From: Humisphaera sp.
Lineage (GTDB): Bacteria > Planctomycetota > Phycisphaerae > Tepidisphaerales > Tepidisphaeraceae
NCBI GenBank assembly: GCA_025351525.1
Contig: JANXVV010000544.1
Location: 1 to 32,377, forward strand
Direction: 5' to 3'
Length of the DNA stretch: 32,377 bases
The notes under the pieces are model-generated. The model worked only from the letters and a program-made list of their open reading frames with translations. It made no database searches and was not told the DNA's origin. Of this stretch, positions 18,172 to 26,373 are shown piece by piece; the first letter of the stretch is position 1; every line of letters begins with the position of its first letter. Position numbers and translations under genes: made by a program.

Positions 18172-19386
18172 TCATACGGCCGTATTTGAGGGAGAGTAGA
18201 CCAGCGTCTTCATCGCCTTCTCAGCGTCAGGGTCGAACAGTTTGATGTAAAGGTTGAGGATGTCACTGTCTTTGTGTCCCATCCAGCCCAGTGCCTGCTT
18301 GTATGCGACATTGTTCCTCGCCAGCATGCTGGCGAAAGCATGACGGAATGTGTGAATCTTGTACTGCTCGGGATTCGGGAATTTGCACCTCTTGCAAAGC
18401 CGTTTCAGCGATTTGAGCAGTTTGTCACCGTTGAGCGGCCTTCCACCATTGGGATACTTCTTAGATGGGCGCTGCGAGAACATTCGCCCCTCACGAGGAC
18501 CGGGAACTTCGTCCAGAATCTGTCGAAGTGACGGATTGACGGGAATGCGACGGTTGGTCTTCCCTTTCGTCCTGCCCGATGAGCCACCTCTCTGGATCGT
18601 GACCCAACCATGATCTCCCTGCTTAAAATCGAAGTCCGACCATTCCAAATCTCGGACCTCTCCGAATCTTAACCCGAGATATGAAAATACGGCGAAAATC
18701 ACCCGTTCGTGATCTTTGCAGGCGTTCTCCAACAAAACGGACACCTGCTCAGGGGTGAAACATGGCTGCGGCGACGATTCGGCTTCCTCAATCTCCTCCC
18801 CGACGATTGGATTGACTGCCAGCATGGGTGGCTTTGTTTTGACGGTGGCGAATTTGAACCACTGCTTGATGATGGTCAGGCGATCTCCCCGTGTCTTCCC
18901 ATGTAATCCGGTCTTCGGCATCCCCGCTCTAGGCTTACACTTTCTCTGCTGCATCATGAGTTCGTTGAATGCCCAAAAGTCTTGGGCGTTCACAGTATCG
19001 GGATGCAACCGCTTGCGCCTTTTGGCGAAGTCAATGAAATCCGTAAGGACAACTTTGTACTTTTCGATGGTCTTCCCGGCTCGACCCTTCGACCGCAGGA
19101 AAGCGATGTATGGGTCGAACATCTCCTGCCACCCAACACGGCGTTGAACATGACGCTCTTCACCCCGCTGGAGTCGTTGATGAATGACATGGGCGGCACG
19201 TTGGGCTGCCATTTTGTTGGTGGTCTTCAGCGGTTCGTGGAGCCGCTGGCCCTGATGGCTATAGGCAGCGTGCCACTTCTTGCTCACTTTGATCTTCCCG
19301 CTCTTGGCGTCCTGTTGGAAACGGTGGCCGATGTAGATGATCGGGTCTTCGGTGGCTGGGACAGGTTCTCGGTCTTTGAGTTGCAT
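18172..19386 (-). CDS. Tyrosine recombinase/integrase of the island
   Basis: FSYLGLRFGEVRDLEWSDFDF (R), HTFRHAFASML (HxxR), LGWMGHKDSDILNLYIKL (GH...Y); SAM-like N-terminal domain. Confidence 0.92.
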   Translation of the reverse strand: MQLKDREPVPATEDPIIYIGHRFQQDAKSGKIKVSKKWHAAYSHQGQRLHEPLKTTNKMAAQRAAHVIHQRLQRGEERHVQRRVGWQEMFDPYIAFLRSKGRAGKTIEKYKVVLTDFIDFAKRRKRLHPDTVNAQDFWAFNELMMQQRKCKPRAGMPKTGLHGKTRGDRLTIIKQWFKFATVKTKPPMLAVNPIVGEEIEEAESSPQPCFTPEQVSVLLENACKDHERVIFAVFSYLGLRFGEVRDLEWSDFDFKQGDHGWVTIQRGGSSGRTKGKTNRRIPVNPSLRQILDEVPGPREGRMFSQRPSKKYPNGGRPLNGDKLLKSLKRLCKRCKFPNPEQYKIHTFRHAFASMLARNNVAYKQALGWMGHKDSDILNLYIKLFDPDAEKAMKTLVYSPSNTAV

Positions 19387-19404
19387 GGCGTCACGCCTTT
19401 GTGT

Positions 19405-19680
19405 TCAGGAGAAGAGGTGTTTAACAAAACGGGGTAGCCAGAAGCGAAGCGGCTTGCCTCGCGCAACGCAGTCAGCGAAGTCGCCCTCGGAGACCTTCCG
19501 TTTGAGGGTGGATGGCTTCAGCCCTGCAAGCTTGGCGGCCTTCTCCAACGACAGGATCGGTGGGTACTGGTCGGCGAGTGGCTTGAAGGCGTCTTCGATT
19601 TCGTGCGTGGACAGCCTGACGGCAGACCGCCTTGGCGTGGCGTGATCGGCGGGGCGATGATGTGCGGACACTGGTGACAA
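19405..19680 (-). CDS. Excisionase-like (AlpA/MerR-type HTH) protein
   Basis: 91-aa ORF with LSLEKAAKLAGLKPSTLKRKVSEGDFADCVARGKPLRFWLPRF, immediately upstream of and co-directional with the integrase. Confidence 0.65.
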   Translation of the reverse strand: MSPVSAHHRPADHATPRRSAVRLSTHEIEDAFKPLADQYPPILSLEKAAKLAGLKPSTLKRKVSEGDFADCVARGKPLRFWLPRFVKHLFS

Positions 19681-19782
19681 CCTCTGGAGGACGGCAGCGC
19701 ACGCTTCTCATGTCGTGCGGCGTCATCGTGCGCGAACTTACGAGATTCTTTTTCACCCGCCTAGACGTGGCGGTGAGACTGA

Positions 19783-19800
19783 GGGGGTCAAAAGGGGGTC
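19783..19800. repeat. GGGGGTC x2 direct repeat (candidate integrase arm-type site, right)
   Basis: gggggtc aaaa gggggtc, 11-bp period; matches 2388-2406. Confidence 0.6.
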
Positions 19801-19841
19801 GATTGGCCTGTGGGGCTAGAGGGGTGGTTTTGTAAACGACG

Positions 19842-19867
19842 CCGCCCACCGTGTTTACGGTGGGCGG
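19842..19867. terminator. Perfect stem-loop next to the right att core
   Basis: CCGCCCACCGT-gttt-ACGGTGGGCGG. Ends 8 nt before the core, the same spacing as the left hairpin. Confidence 0.5.
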
Positions 19868-19875
19868 TTGATTTG

Positions 19876-19896
19876 CAACGGAGAGGGGGAGATTCG
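19876..19896. repeat. Right att core repeat, tRNA 3'-end-like
   Basis: caacggagagggggagattcg, identical to 2239-2259; continues 'aactc', giving the tRNA T-loop complement gattcgaactc. Confidence 0.8.
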
Positions 19897-20021
19897 AACT
19901 CGGGATATCGCCGTTTTCGATACCAAAAACGCCATTTTTGAGTGAGTTTTTGCCAGCGTTTTTGCCAATCGGACGGTAGGGGGAGAAATCGCGTCCCCCT
20001 ACCAATTGTTATTCGTGCCTG

Positions 20022-20246
20022 CTACTCAGAGTCCTCGATCATTACCCGAACTTTGTTGCTCTTGCTGTACGGAATCGAAATCTCAACACGTCGCCCATCT
20101 TCGGCGGTCGCCGAGATGAGAAGGCGTGTCGGGGGTGCGCCCCAGTCGTCAGTGAGGAGCTGCTCAATCATCTCCTTGCCATTCTCGAAATCAAAATCCT
20201 GTGCACCGCCATCTACGAGCGAAACTGACATTCGAATGTTCTGCAT
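20022..20246 (-). CDS. Small protein downstream of the caspase-like gene
   Basis: 74-aa ORF, MQNIRMSVSLVDGGAQDFDFENGKEMIEQLLTDDWGAPPTRLLISATAEDGRRVEISIPYSKSNKVRVMIEDSE; co-directional, 53-bp gap. Confidence 0.6.
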   Translation of the reverse strand: MQNIRMSVSLVDGGAQDFDFENGKEMIEQLLTDDWGAPPTRLLISATAEDGRRVEISIPYSKSNKVRVMIEDSE

Positions 20247-20299
20247 GGTACTCCAACTTCTTTAGCAGAGGGGGACGACAACACCCACGCCGTGGCTTA

Positions 20300-21073
20300 T
20301 TACGATGCAAACACGGCAAACGGGAAATACGGACCACTCTTCGGCTTCTCGATGTAGGGCTTTTGCTTGCCCGCGCGACGGCGTGTAGTTTCAGGAGATG
20401 CCACATCGTGCGCCACCACCACCGACATAGCCACGTTGTTTCTCCACGAGGTCTCCGCTACTTCCCCCGCCCACTCGTCCGCGCATCCGATTACACTCGA
20501 CGTGTAGTGACCGCCCACACGTTCATCATCACCAGATTTCTCGGGTGGCGTCGAACTGTGAAGGATAACCGCCTCGTTACCAGCCTTTACAATCTCCTGA
20601 TCGAAAAGCGACCGGCAGAGTTGCCCCACTGGTTTACGTTTGACCTCTGCGCGCGAAAGATTCAAGCTGCGAAGTTCGGCAACCTTTTCAAGTGCGGATT
20701 CATTATGGATCTCCCGGCAACAGTCGAGAATGATCGTCCTTTTCGCACCACCGATCAGAAGTTCCAACGAGCTCAGTTCCTCGCCTTTTCGAAGTGTAAG
20801 CACCGTTGCATTGTCTTTGGATGAGAACCATCCATGTCCGGCGAAACCAATGAACAGATAGTCGGCAGATGACATCTCCTTCACGAGTCGTCGTACTTCG
20901 TCCCTTGATGGACGCTCACGAGCAACAATCTCTTGTGCGAACCACCACCCGCCATGCGCGGCGTTGAGGAATCGGTCGTAGTTGCGCATGTCAGCGTAAA
21001 CGCCCTTGCAATAGTTCTCCGCGCCGGCTTCGCCGGGATTAGAGATTAGCAATGCTCGCCGCGTGACAGCCAT
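20300..21073 (-). CDS. Caspase-like (clan CD, C14-type) peptidase
   Basis: Catalytic His in YLFIGFAGHGWF, catalytic Cys in RTIILDCCRE, and a later AVILHSSTPPEKSGDDERVGGHYTSSVIG strand/loop as in bacterial caspase homologues. Confidence 0.85.
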   Translation of the reverse strand: MAVTRRALLISNPGEAGAENYCKGVYADMRNYDRFLNAAHGGWWFAQEIVARERPSRDEVRRLVKEMSSADYLFIGFAGHGWFSSKDNATVLTLRKGEELSSLELLIGGAKRTIILDCCREIHNESALEKVAELRSLNLSRAEVKRKPVGQLCRSLFDQEIVKAGNEAVILHSSTPPEKSGDDERVGGHYTSSVIGCADEWAGEVAETSWRNNVAMSVVVAHDVASPETTRRRAGKQKPYIEKPKSGPYFPFAVFAS

Positions 21074-21117
21074 AAGTTCTCCAAAGAAAAGAGCACACCT
21101 CAGCCGAACACAACTCG

Positions 21118-21939
21118 CTATTTCTTCTCTGACCTCTTCTGTGCGGCTTTGTTCAACGTCGTTTCAACATGTTCGATGATACCGGATGCCAATCGCTCAC
21201 TCGCACCGGCGACGAAACATGCCAATGCGATCCCATGTCGGTTTCGGAGCTGGGGTAGAACCAACCCAGAGCGAATCGCGCACAGTACAATGATTGCGCC
21301 AATCACACCAACAGCGATCCTCGCTGCGCCTTCCAATCGGTGAATCGCCGCACCAGCAGCGGGATCGAGTGGCGCACGCCCGACGCGAAGTAGGATTGAA
21401 AGTAGCGCGCCAGTTGCTCCCGCCATCCCAGCAGTCAGAATGTCCGCTTTCGCGTCATCGGGTGGGGTATACATCCGAGCATATAACGATGCTGCCGCCC
21501 AAGTCGCACCGACGAACGCTATAGTCGCCCATACACTTGCCCACACATACCACTGCCTCGCGTGTTCATGGTTTCGGGCGGTGATGAACTCTTCTGCCTT
21601 GCCCAGCAGTGATTGCGCGCCTTTCATGTCTCCATCGAGAGCGACGCACATGGATTCGCCAAGAATAGAGCGAAATGCTCGCCTGATAGATTCCGATAGG
21701 TGATCTATCGGCACGGCTTCAAGGCAGGTGATTCGACCTTGGATCTTTCCAGGATCGACCTTCTGCGCGTCGAGTAACTTCTCGTGTTCGGGCGTATTCT
21801 CCCAATCAACTTCCAAGCTTTTGTCCAGAAACACAATGAAGTTCATGTTCCGGCGTAGTAGTACGTGGATAGCGGCATCATGTCGCTGCCAGAGCATCTC
21901 GTCAGGGGTATGCGAAGTCATCTCAGCCATTTGCGTCAT
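21118..21939 (-). CDS. Multi-spanning membrane protein
   Basis: 273 aa; soluble N-terminal half, then hydrophobic segments WYVWASVWATIAFVGATWAAASLYA, ILTAGMAGATGALLSILL, IAVGVIGAIIVLCAI and HGIALACFVAGASERLA. Start overlaps the Res stop by 4 bp. Confidence 0.75.
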   Translation of the reverse strand: MTQMAEMTSHTPDEMLWQRHDAAIHVLLRRNMNFIVFLDKSLEVDWENTPEHEKLLDAQKVDPGKIQGRITCLEAVPIDHLSESIRRAFRSILGESMCVALDGDMKGAQSLLGKAEEFITARNHEHARQWYVWASVWATIAFVGATWAAASLYARMYTPPDDAKADILTAGMAGATGALLSILLRVGRAPLDPAAGAAIHRLEGAARIAVGVIGAIIVLCAIRSGLVLPQLRNRHGIALACFVAGASERLASGIIEHVETTLNKAAQKRSEKK

Positions 21940-24662
21940 TTAGAGAGCACCATCAAGGAGGCACTTTTCTCGTACATCGCCGCCAATCCCGCCAGCGTCT
22001 TGGCGTCGTCGATCTGCTCATGGGGGATGAGCAGGTACTTCCACGGCTTGCCGCCGCCGTGTTTCGTGGCATGTTCACACCACGTTGCCGCCGCTCGGGC
22101 TTTGGCTTCGACTGACGATGCGTGCATCTCATCGGATGACTTGCTCTCGCAGATGTACTTCGCCGTCTCCGTCTCGACCACGAAATCGGGCTCGTAGACC
22201 TCGCCTTTCGCGTAGTCGATTTTTAGTGCGTCCCTCGGGGGCTTGCACCATTTTAGAACGCTGTGGTCCTTCTCGAAGATCGACGCCAGCCGCCGCTCCG
22301 TGTCCGAGTCGAACTTTTGCACCTGATACAGGCATTTACTGAACCCGCCGAACAGCATCCCTCGGATGTTCCGCTTCATCTCAACGGGCGTCCGGTAGTC
22401 GCGGACCTCATCATCGGCGGCGGTGCCGTTCACGGGACGCATGGTTGTGAACCCTTTGGAGACGTGAACCTCGTATGCCGTCGCCTTCTCGAAGTAATGG
22501 GCTTCCATCTGGCTGTAGATGTTCCGAACGATGAGCTGCTGATGGACCAGCAGAACGTTCAGCACGTCATCGTCCTCGGGAAGATTGGTTTTCAAGCTGG
22601 CCACGGCTTGTTGCGCCAGCTTGTAAAGCAGGTCGGCGTGTTCGTCGTAGTTGATGTCCGGATAGTCGATCAGTCCGCGAACGATGTAATCCTCGAACTT
22701 CTCCTCAACGGCGATGGTCGAGCCGCTTTCCAGCGTATGCCGCTGTCCGTCGCCAAGGTTTTGGATGAGCACCCGCTGACGAATGGGCTTCAAGGATTTG
22801 ATCGGGTCGGTATCCAAGTCGAAATCCTTGAACCCGCTCGTCACGTCGCCGGTGGGGACGACGACGATGCGGGGGATGTCGATGGACATGTCGATGTGCA
22901 GATCGACCGTCTTGGCGACGACTTGCGCGAAATCCACCTGGGTCTTGAACTGCTCGAACTCGGTCTGCGTCCCGCCCTGCGCGGCGATGGCGGCTTGCAC
23001 CTGCTCGATAATCTTCTGCTGAACTTCGGGCTTTCGCAGATCAGCCGACGATGGAAGACGCTCGAACTGCTTGAGCACCTGATACGTCACCTGCGCCGCC
23101 TTCTGCTCCTCGGGCTTGGCGAAAAGGGTCGGCTGCGGCTGGGCATTGCCGGTCCCAATCGACTGAATGCCGAGCCGCTGGGCGACGTTCGACTCCATCA
23201 CCACGACCTTCGACTTCGTATCGGGGATGTCGCGCCCGATGACGATGCCCTTGCGGATGATCGAGTTCGGGTCGTTGGCGTGGTCGATGATCTCCTGAAA
23301 CTTATCGTGCGAGATGATCGTCAGCCGGTCTACCGCCGCGACCCCGGTTCGCTTGCCATAGGGCAGGCGCAGTCCGCGACCGATGGATTGTTCCACAAGC
23401 GTCCGCGAGTTCGCCGCCCGCAAGGGGACGATGGTGTACAGGTTCGTCACGTCCCAGCCCTCTTTGAGCATGTTGACGTGGACCACGATCTCGATGGGGT
23501 TGTTCGGGTCTTCGACCGTGAGCAACTGCTGAACGATGTCGTCCTTCTCTTCGCCTTTGGTTTGCGAATGGACGGTGATGACCTTTCCCTTGTACTGGCC
23601 ATCAAAGAACGCCTGATCTTCGATCAGCTTGACGAGCGCGTTGGCATGGTCAGTGTCCTTCGCCACAACCAGCATGAACGGCTTCACGCGGCGTTCGCTG
23701 AAATCACGGGCGTAAACGTCGAGTTGGGTCTTCGCCTCCTCATGCACGCGGATGCCGTCTTCCAGCTTCAGGCGTTCGAGTCCTTCCTCGTCATACGCCC
23801 GCGCGTCGAAGTTTTCCCGCGTGGCGACCGCCGGCTCTTTCACGAAACCATCATTGAGTGCCGCCGACAGCGGGTACGAGTAGACGACGTTTTTGAACGG
23901 CGTACTCCCCTTGCCGCTCTCGACCTGCGGCGTTGCGGTCAGTTCCAGCCCGATGATCGGCTTGAGCTCGTTTATCGCCTTGACGCCCGCCGACGCGCGG
24001 TAGCGGTGGCTTTCGTCCATGAGCAGCACGAGGTCGTCGAGTTTCGACAGGTACTCGAAGTAGCTCTCGCCGATGTATTCGTGCAGCCGCTTGATGCGTG
24101 GCTGCTTGTCGCCGCGTACCTCGGAGTTGATCTTGCTGATGTTGAAGATGTTGACGTGAATCGCGCCGGGCGCACCGGGATCGAACAGCCGCCCCTGGCG
24201 AACCGGCACGCCAACGTCGCCGCGAACACCGCGCCCATCTTCATAGGTGTCGCCGGTGATGATCTCGGGCGGGTTCAGGGCAAAGTCCGAGATGCCTTGG
24301 AACACATACTTGGGTGTGTTCGGCGTAAAGTCGGCGATCAGCTTGTTGTAGATCGTCAGGTTCGGGGCGAGCACGAAGAAATGTCGGATGCCTTCGGCTT
24401 TGTAAAGGTAGCTGATGAACGCGCCCATCAGGCGTGTTTTGCCGACGCCCGTGGCCAGCGAGAAGCAGAGCGACGGGAACTCACGCTCGAAATCCTCCAC
24501 TTGCGGATACTTCGCCCGGATCGACGCCAACGATGCCTTGGCGTCCGCACCCTTCTCAAGTGGGATCAGATCGCAGACCTCCGCCAGTATCTCCAGTGAC
24601 TCGCGTTGCGGCTGTCGCAGGCTCAACCGATTGGCGACCATGTTCAGAATCGACTGGTTCAT
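21936..24662 (-). CDS. Type III restriction enzyme, Res subunit
   Basis: SLATGVGKTRLMGAFI (Walker A), VLLMDESHRYR, ELTATPQ, and C-terminal EPDFVVETETAKYICESK (PD-(D/E)xK). Confidence 0.9.
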   Translation of the reverse strand: MNQSILNMVANRLSLRQPQRESLEILAEVCDLIPLEKGADAKASLASIRAKYPQVEDFEREFPSLCFSLATGVGKTRLMGAFISYLYKAEGIRHFFVLAPNLTIYNKLIADFTPNTPKYVFQGISDFALNPPEIITGDTYEDGRGVRGDVGVPVRQGRLFDPGAPGAIHVNIFNISKINSEVRGDKQPRIKRLHEYIGESYFEYLSKLDDLVLLMDESHRYRASAGVKAINELKPIIGLELTATPQVESGKGSTPFKNVVYSYPLSAALNDGFVKEPAVATRENFDARAYDEEGLERLKLEDGIRVHEEAKTQLDVYARDFSERRVKPFMLVVAKDTDHANALVKLIEDQAFFDGQYKGKVITVHSQTKGEEKDDIVQQLLTVEDPNNPIEIVVHVNMLKEGWDVTNLYTIVPLRAANSRTLVEQSIGRGLRLPYGKRTGVAAVDRLTIISHDKFQEIIDHANDPNSIIRKGIVIGRDIPDTKSKVVVMESNVAQRLGIQSIGTGNAQPQPTLFAKPEEQKAAQVTYQVLKQFERLPSSADLRKPEVQQKIIEQVQAAIAAQGGTQTEFEQFKTQVDFAQVVAKTVDLHIDMSIDIPRIVVVPTGDVTSGFKDFDLDTDPIKSLKPIRQRVLIQNLGDGQRHTLESGSTIAVEEKFEDYIVRGLIDYPDINYDEHADLLYKLAQQAVASLKTNLPEDDDVLNVLLVHQQLIVRNIYSQMEAHYFEKATAYEVHVSKGFTTMRPVNGTAADDEVRDYRTPVEMKRNIRGMLFGGFSKCLYQVQKFDSDTERRLASIFEKDHSVLKWCKPPRDALKIDYAKGEVYEPDFVVETETAKYICESKSSDEMHASSVEAKARAAATWCEHATKHGGGKPWKYLLIPHEQIDDAKTLAGLAAMYEKSASLMVLSK

Positions 24663-26365
24663 TTCGCACCCCCATTTTCATTGCCAAAGAGAGACGGTTC
24701 GGCGACCCGCGACTTCCGTTGCTTGCGCTGTTCGCCTGGCGGAAGTTTTGGCAGCGGCGGCGCATCGAGATCGTCGGCTGGCTGCGCCTTGGGTAATGCC
24801 GCAATTTGGAGGCTGTAGTCATCCTTGCCCCATTCGCACCGGGACATGACCGCCTTGGGGATCTTTTTCAGCGTCAGGTTGGGGAACTCCGTCGCCCCGG
24901 CGCGGAACGCGCCGCAGCAGATCAAGAGCGACCGATCTTCACCGACTTCATCGCTCAACTTGGCAAGCATTTGTCGCGTGATCGTTTGCGTCGTGATGTA
25001 GATGTAATCTCGCTCGGTCGAACGCCCATGCTGCCAGTAAATCTCGTTGCTGGGCGCGTACGCGAAACCTTCCAGCTTACACATCGCCTCGGCGAGCATC
25101 GCCGCGTTGTATTCTTTGCTGACGACCCAGTTGCCGAACTTGTCCTTTTCCAGCAGGGAGGGCGCGAGGCGGTAGTAGCGAAATCCGCCACCCCCTTTCC
25201 ACCCCGTGGCTTGGGTTATTCCACCTAAATCAGTTCCGCTAATAACCTTCGTCAAGCGAGGCAGAATGTATGTATCGCAGTGTTCTCCCAACTCCACCAT
25301 AATCCATTGCCGTGCCATCTTGTGCGCAACAGCACCTGTAGTTCCTGACCCCGCAAATGAATCCAAGACGATCTCGCCAGGCGAAGTAGCAATCTCCAAG
25401 ATGCGAGCTATGACGGCTTCCGTCTTGGGCGTTGCAAAGGGGACTCCGAATAGAGCCTTCGATTCCAACATTGCACTCTGTGTATGTCCGACCTCCTCGT
25501 GCAGCCAGACACTGCGAGGAACCACCGGCTGCGCGACATCCAGAAACCGCTTCAACCTCGGCATTCGTGCTTTACCGTCCTTGCCCCAATACAGTAGGTT
25601 GTTTCGCACGTTTTCGGCATGCGTCTCGGGACCGCATCGCCATGTCACGGTTCCACTCGGCCAGATCTCCTCGTTCGTATTCGGATTGGTTATCCCGTAG
25701 AACAGATTTGGGCGTTCATTCTTTGATTTATTGCTTGTATAGGTGACTGAGTTCCAGCTTCCACGCGGATCATTGTCTGGATTTGTATAGTAGGCATTTT
25801 GAGAATCCGTGCGTGTTAGCCGATTGGGACGCCATGACTGCTTATCTCGGGCGTAGAGAAGTACAAAATCATGGTCATTGCTTATCCACTTTGCATCGTT
25901 AGCGGGCGATGCTTTGCGCTGCCAGATAATCGTCTGGACATGATTAGCACGACCGAAAATCTCATCGCAAATCACCTTGAGATAGTGAGCCTCATTATCG
26001 TCAACAAAAATCCAGACTGTCCCATTGAGAGCAAGTAGACGCCGTATCAAATCCAAGCGATCCCGCATCATGCTCAACCAAAGTGAGTGCTCGATTCCGT
26101 CGTCATAATGTTCAAACGCCGAGCCCGTGTTGTATGGCGGGTCAATGCACACGCATTTGATCTTGCCTGTGAACTCCTGTTCAAGTGCCTTCAAAGCCAG
26201 CAGGTTGTCGCCGAAGATGAGGCGGTTATCGAAAAGATCGTGGTCCGTAACGCGCTGCGCGGCATGGTAAGATTTCGACGGGTCTTCGAGCAGAATGCGC
26301 GGCTCCAGCCGGGGGCGGTTTTCTTTACCGATCCAAGTGAGTTCGAGTTTCGTCTTTCCAGCCAT
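24659..26365 (-). CDS. Type III DNA methyltransferase, Mod subunit
   Basis: CIDPPYNTGSAFEHYDDGIEHSLWLSMMRDRL (DPPY) and IVLDSFAGSGTTGAVAHKM (motif I). 4-bp overlap with Res. Confidence 0.93.
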   Translation of the reverse strand: MAGKTKLELTWIGKENRPRLEPRILLEDPSKSYHAAQRVTDHDLFDNRLIFGDNLLALKALEQEFTGKIKCVCIDPPYNTGSAFEHYDDGIEHSLWLSMMRDRLDLIRRLLALNGTVWIFVDDNEAHYLKVICDEIFGRANHVQTIIWQRKASPANDAKWISNDHDFVLLYARDKQSWRPNRLTRTDSQNAYYTNPDNDPRGSWNSVTYTSNKSKNERPNLFYGITNPNTNEEIWPSGTVTWRCGPETHAENVRNNLLYWGKDGKARMPRLKRFLDVAQPVVPRSVWLHEEVGHTQSAMLESKALFGVPFATPKTEAVIARILEIATSPGEIVLDSFAGSGTTGAVAHKMARQWIMVELGEHCDTYILPRLTKVISGTDLGGITQATGWKGGGGFRYYRLAPSLLEKDKFGNWVVSKEYNAAMLAEAMCKLEGFAYAPSNEIYWQHGRSTERDYIYITTQTITRQMLAKLSDEVGEDRSLLICCGAFRAGATEFPNLTLKKIPKAVMSRCEWGKDDYSLQIAALPKAQPADDLDAPPLPKLPPGEQRKQRKSRVAEPSLFGNENGGAK

Positions 26366-26373
26366 TACCGCAC

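Larger units (their letters stand above)
2239..19896. mobile_element. Integrative element/genomic island bounded by 21-bp direct repeats
   Basis: Direct repeats at 2239-2259 and 19876-19896. Tyrosine integrase and Xis-like ORF lie just inside the right end. Matching GGGGGTC repeat pairs lie just inside both ends. Confidence 0.8.

Noticed and set aside
17649-18199. ORFs 17649..17957 (+), 17667..18086 (-) and 17954..18199 (+) as genes
   Set aside because: Mutually overlapping, low-complexity Pro/Arg-rich or without ribosome-binding sites; better treated as a non-coding, possibly origin-containing, region.
19876-19975. Intact tRNA(Ser) gene at the right att site
   Set aside because: Only the T-loop/acceptor 3' end is recognisable. 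No matching 5' acceptor strand, D-arm or normal T-stem could be found on either copy.
21118-21939. Bacterial gasdermin next to the caspase
   Set aside because: The protein has about four hydrophobic helices and no sign of the beta-rich gasdermin architecture or C-terminal autoinhibitory peptide.
22263-24599. 778-aa plus-strand ORF, and similar long antisense ORFs at 10354..11427 and 28215..29465
   Set aside because: Exactly antisense to motif-verified Res, HsdR and helicase genes; composition is typical of GC-rich mirror ORFs and contains no recognisable domain.
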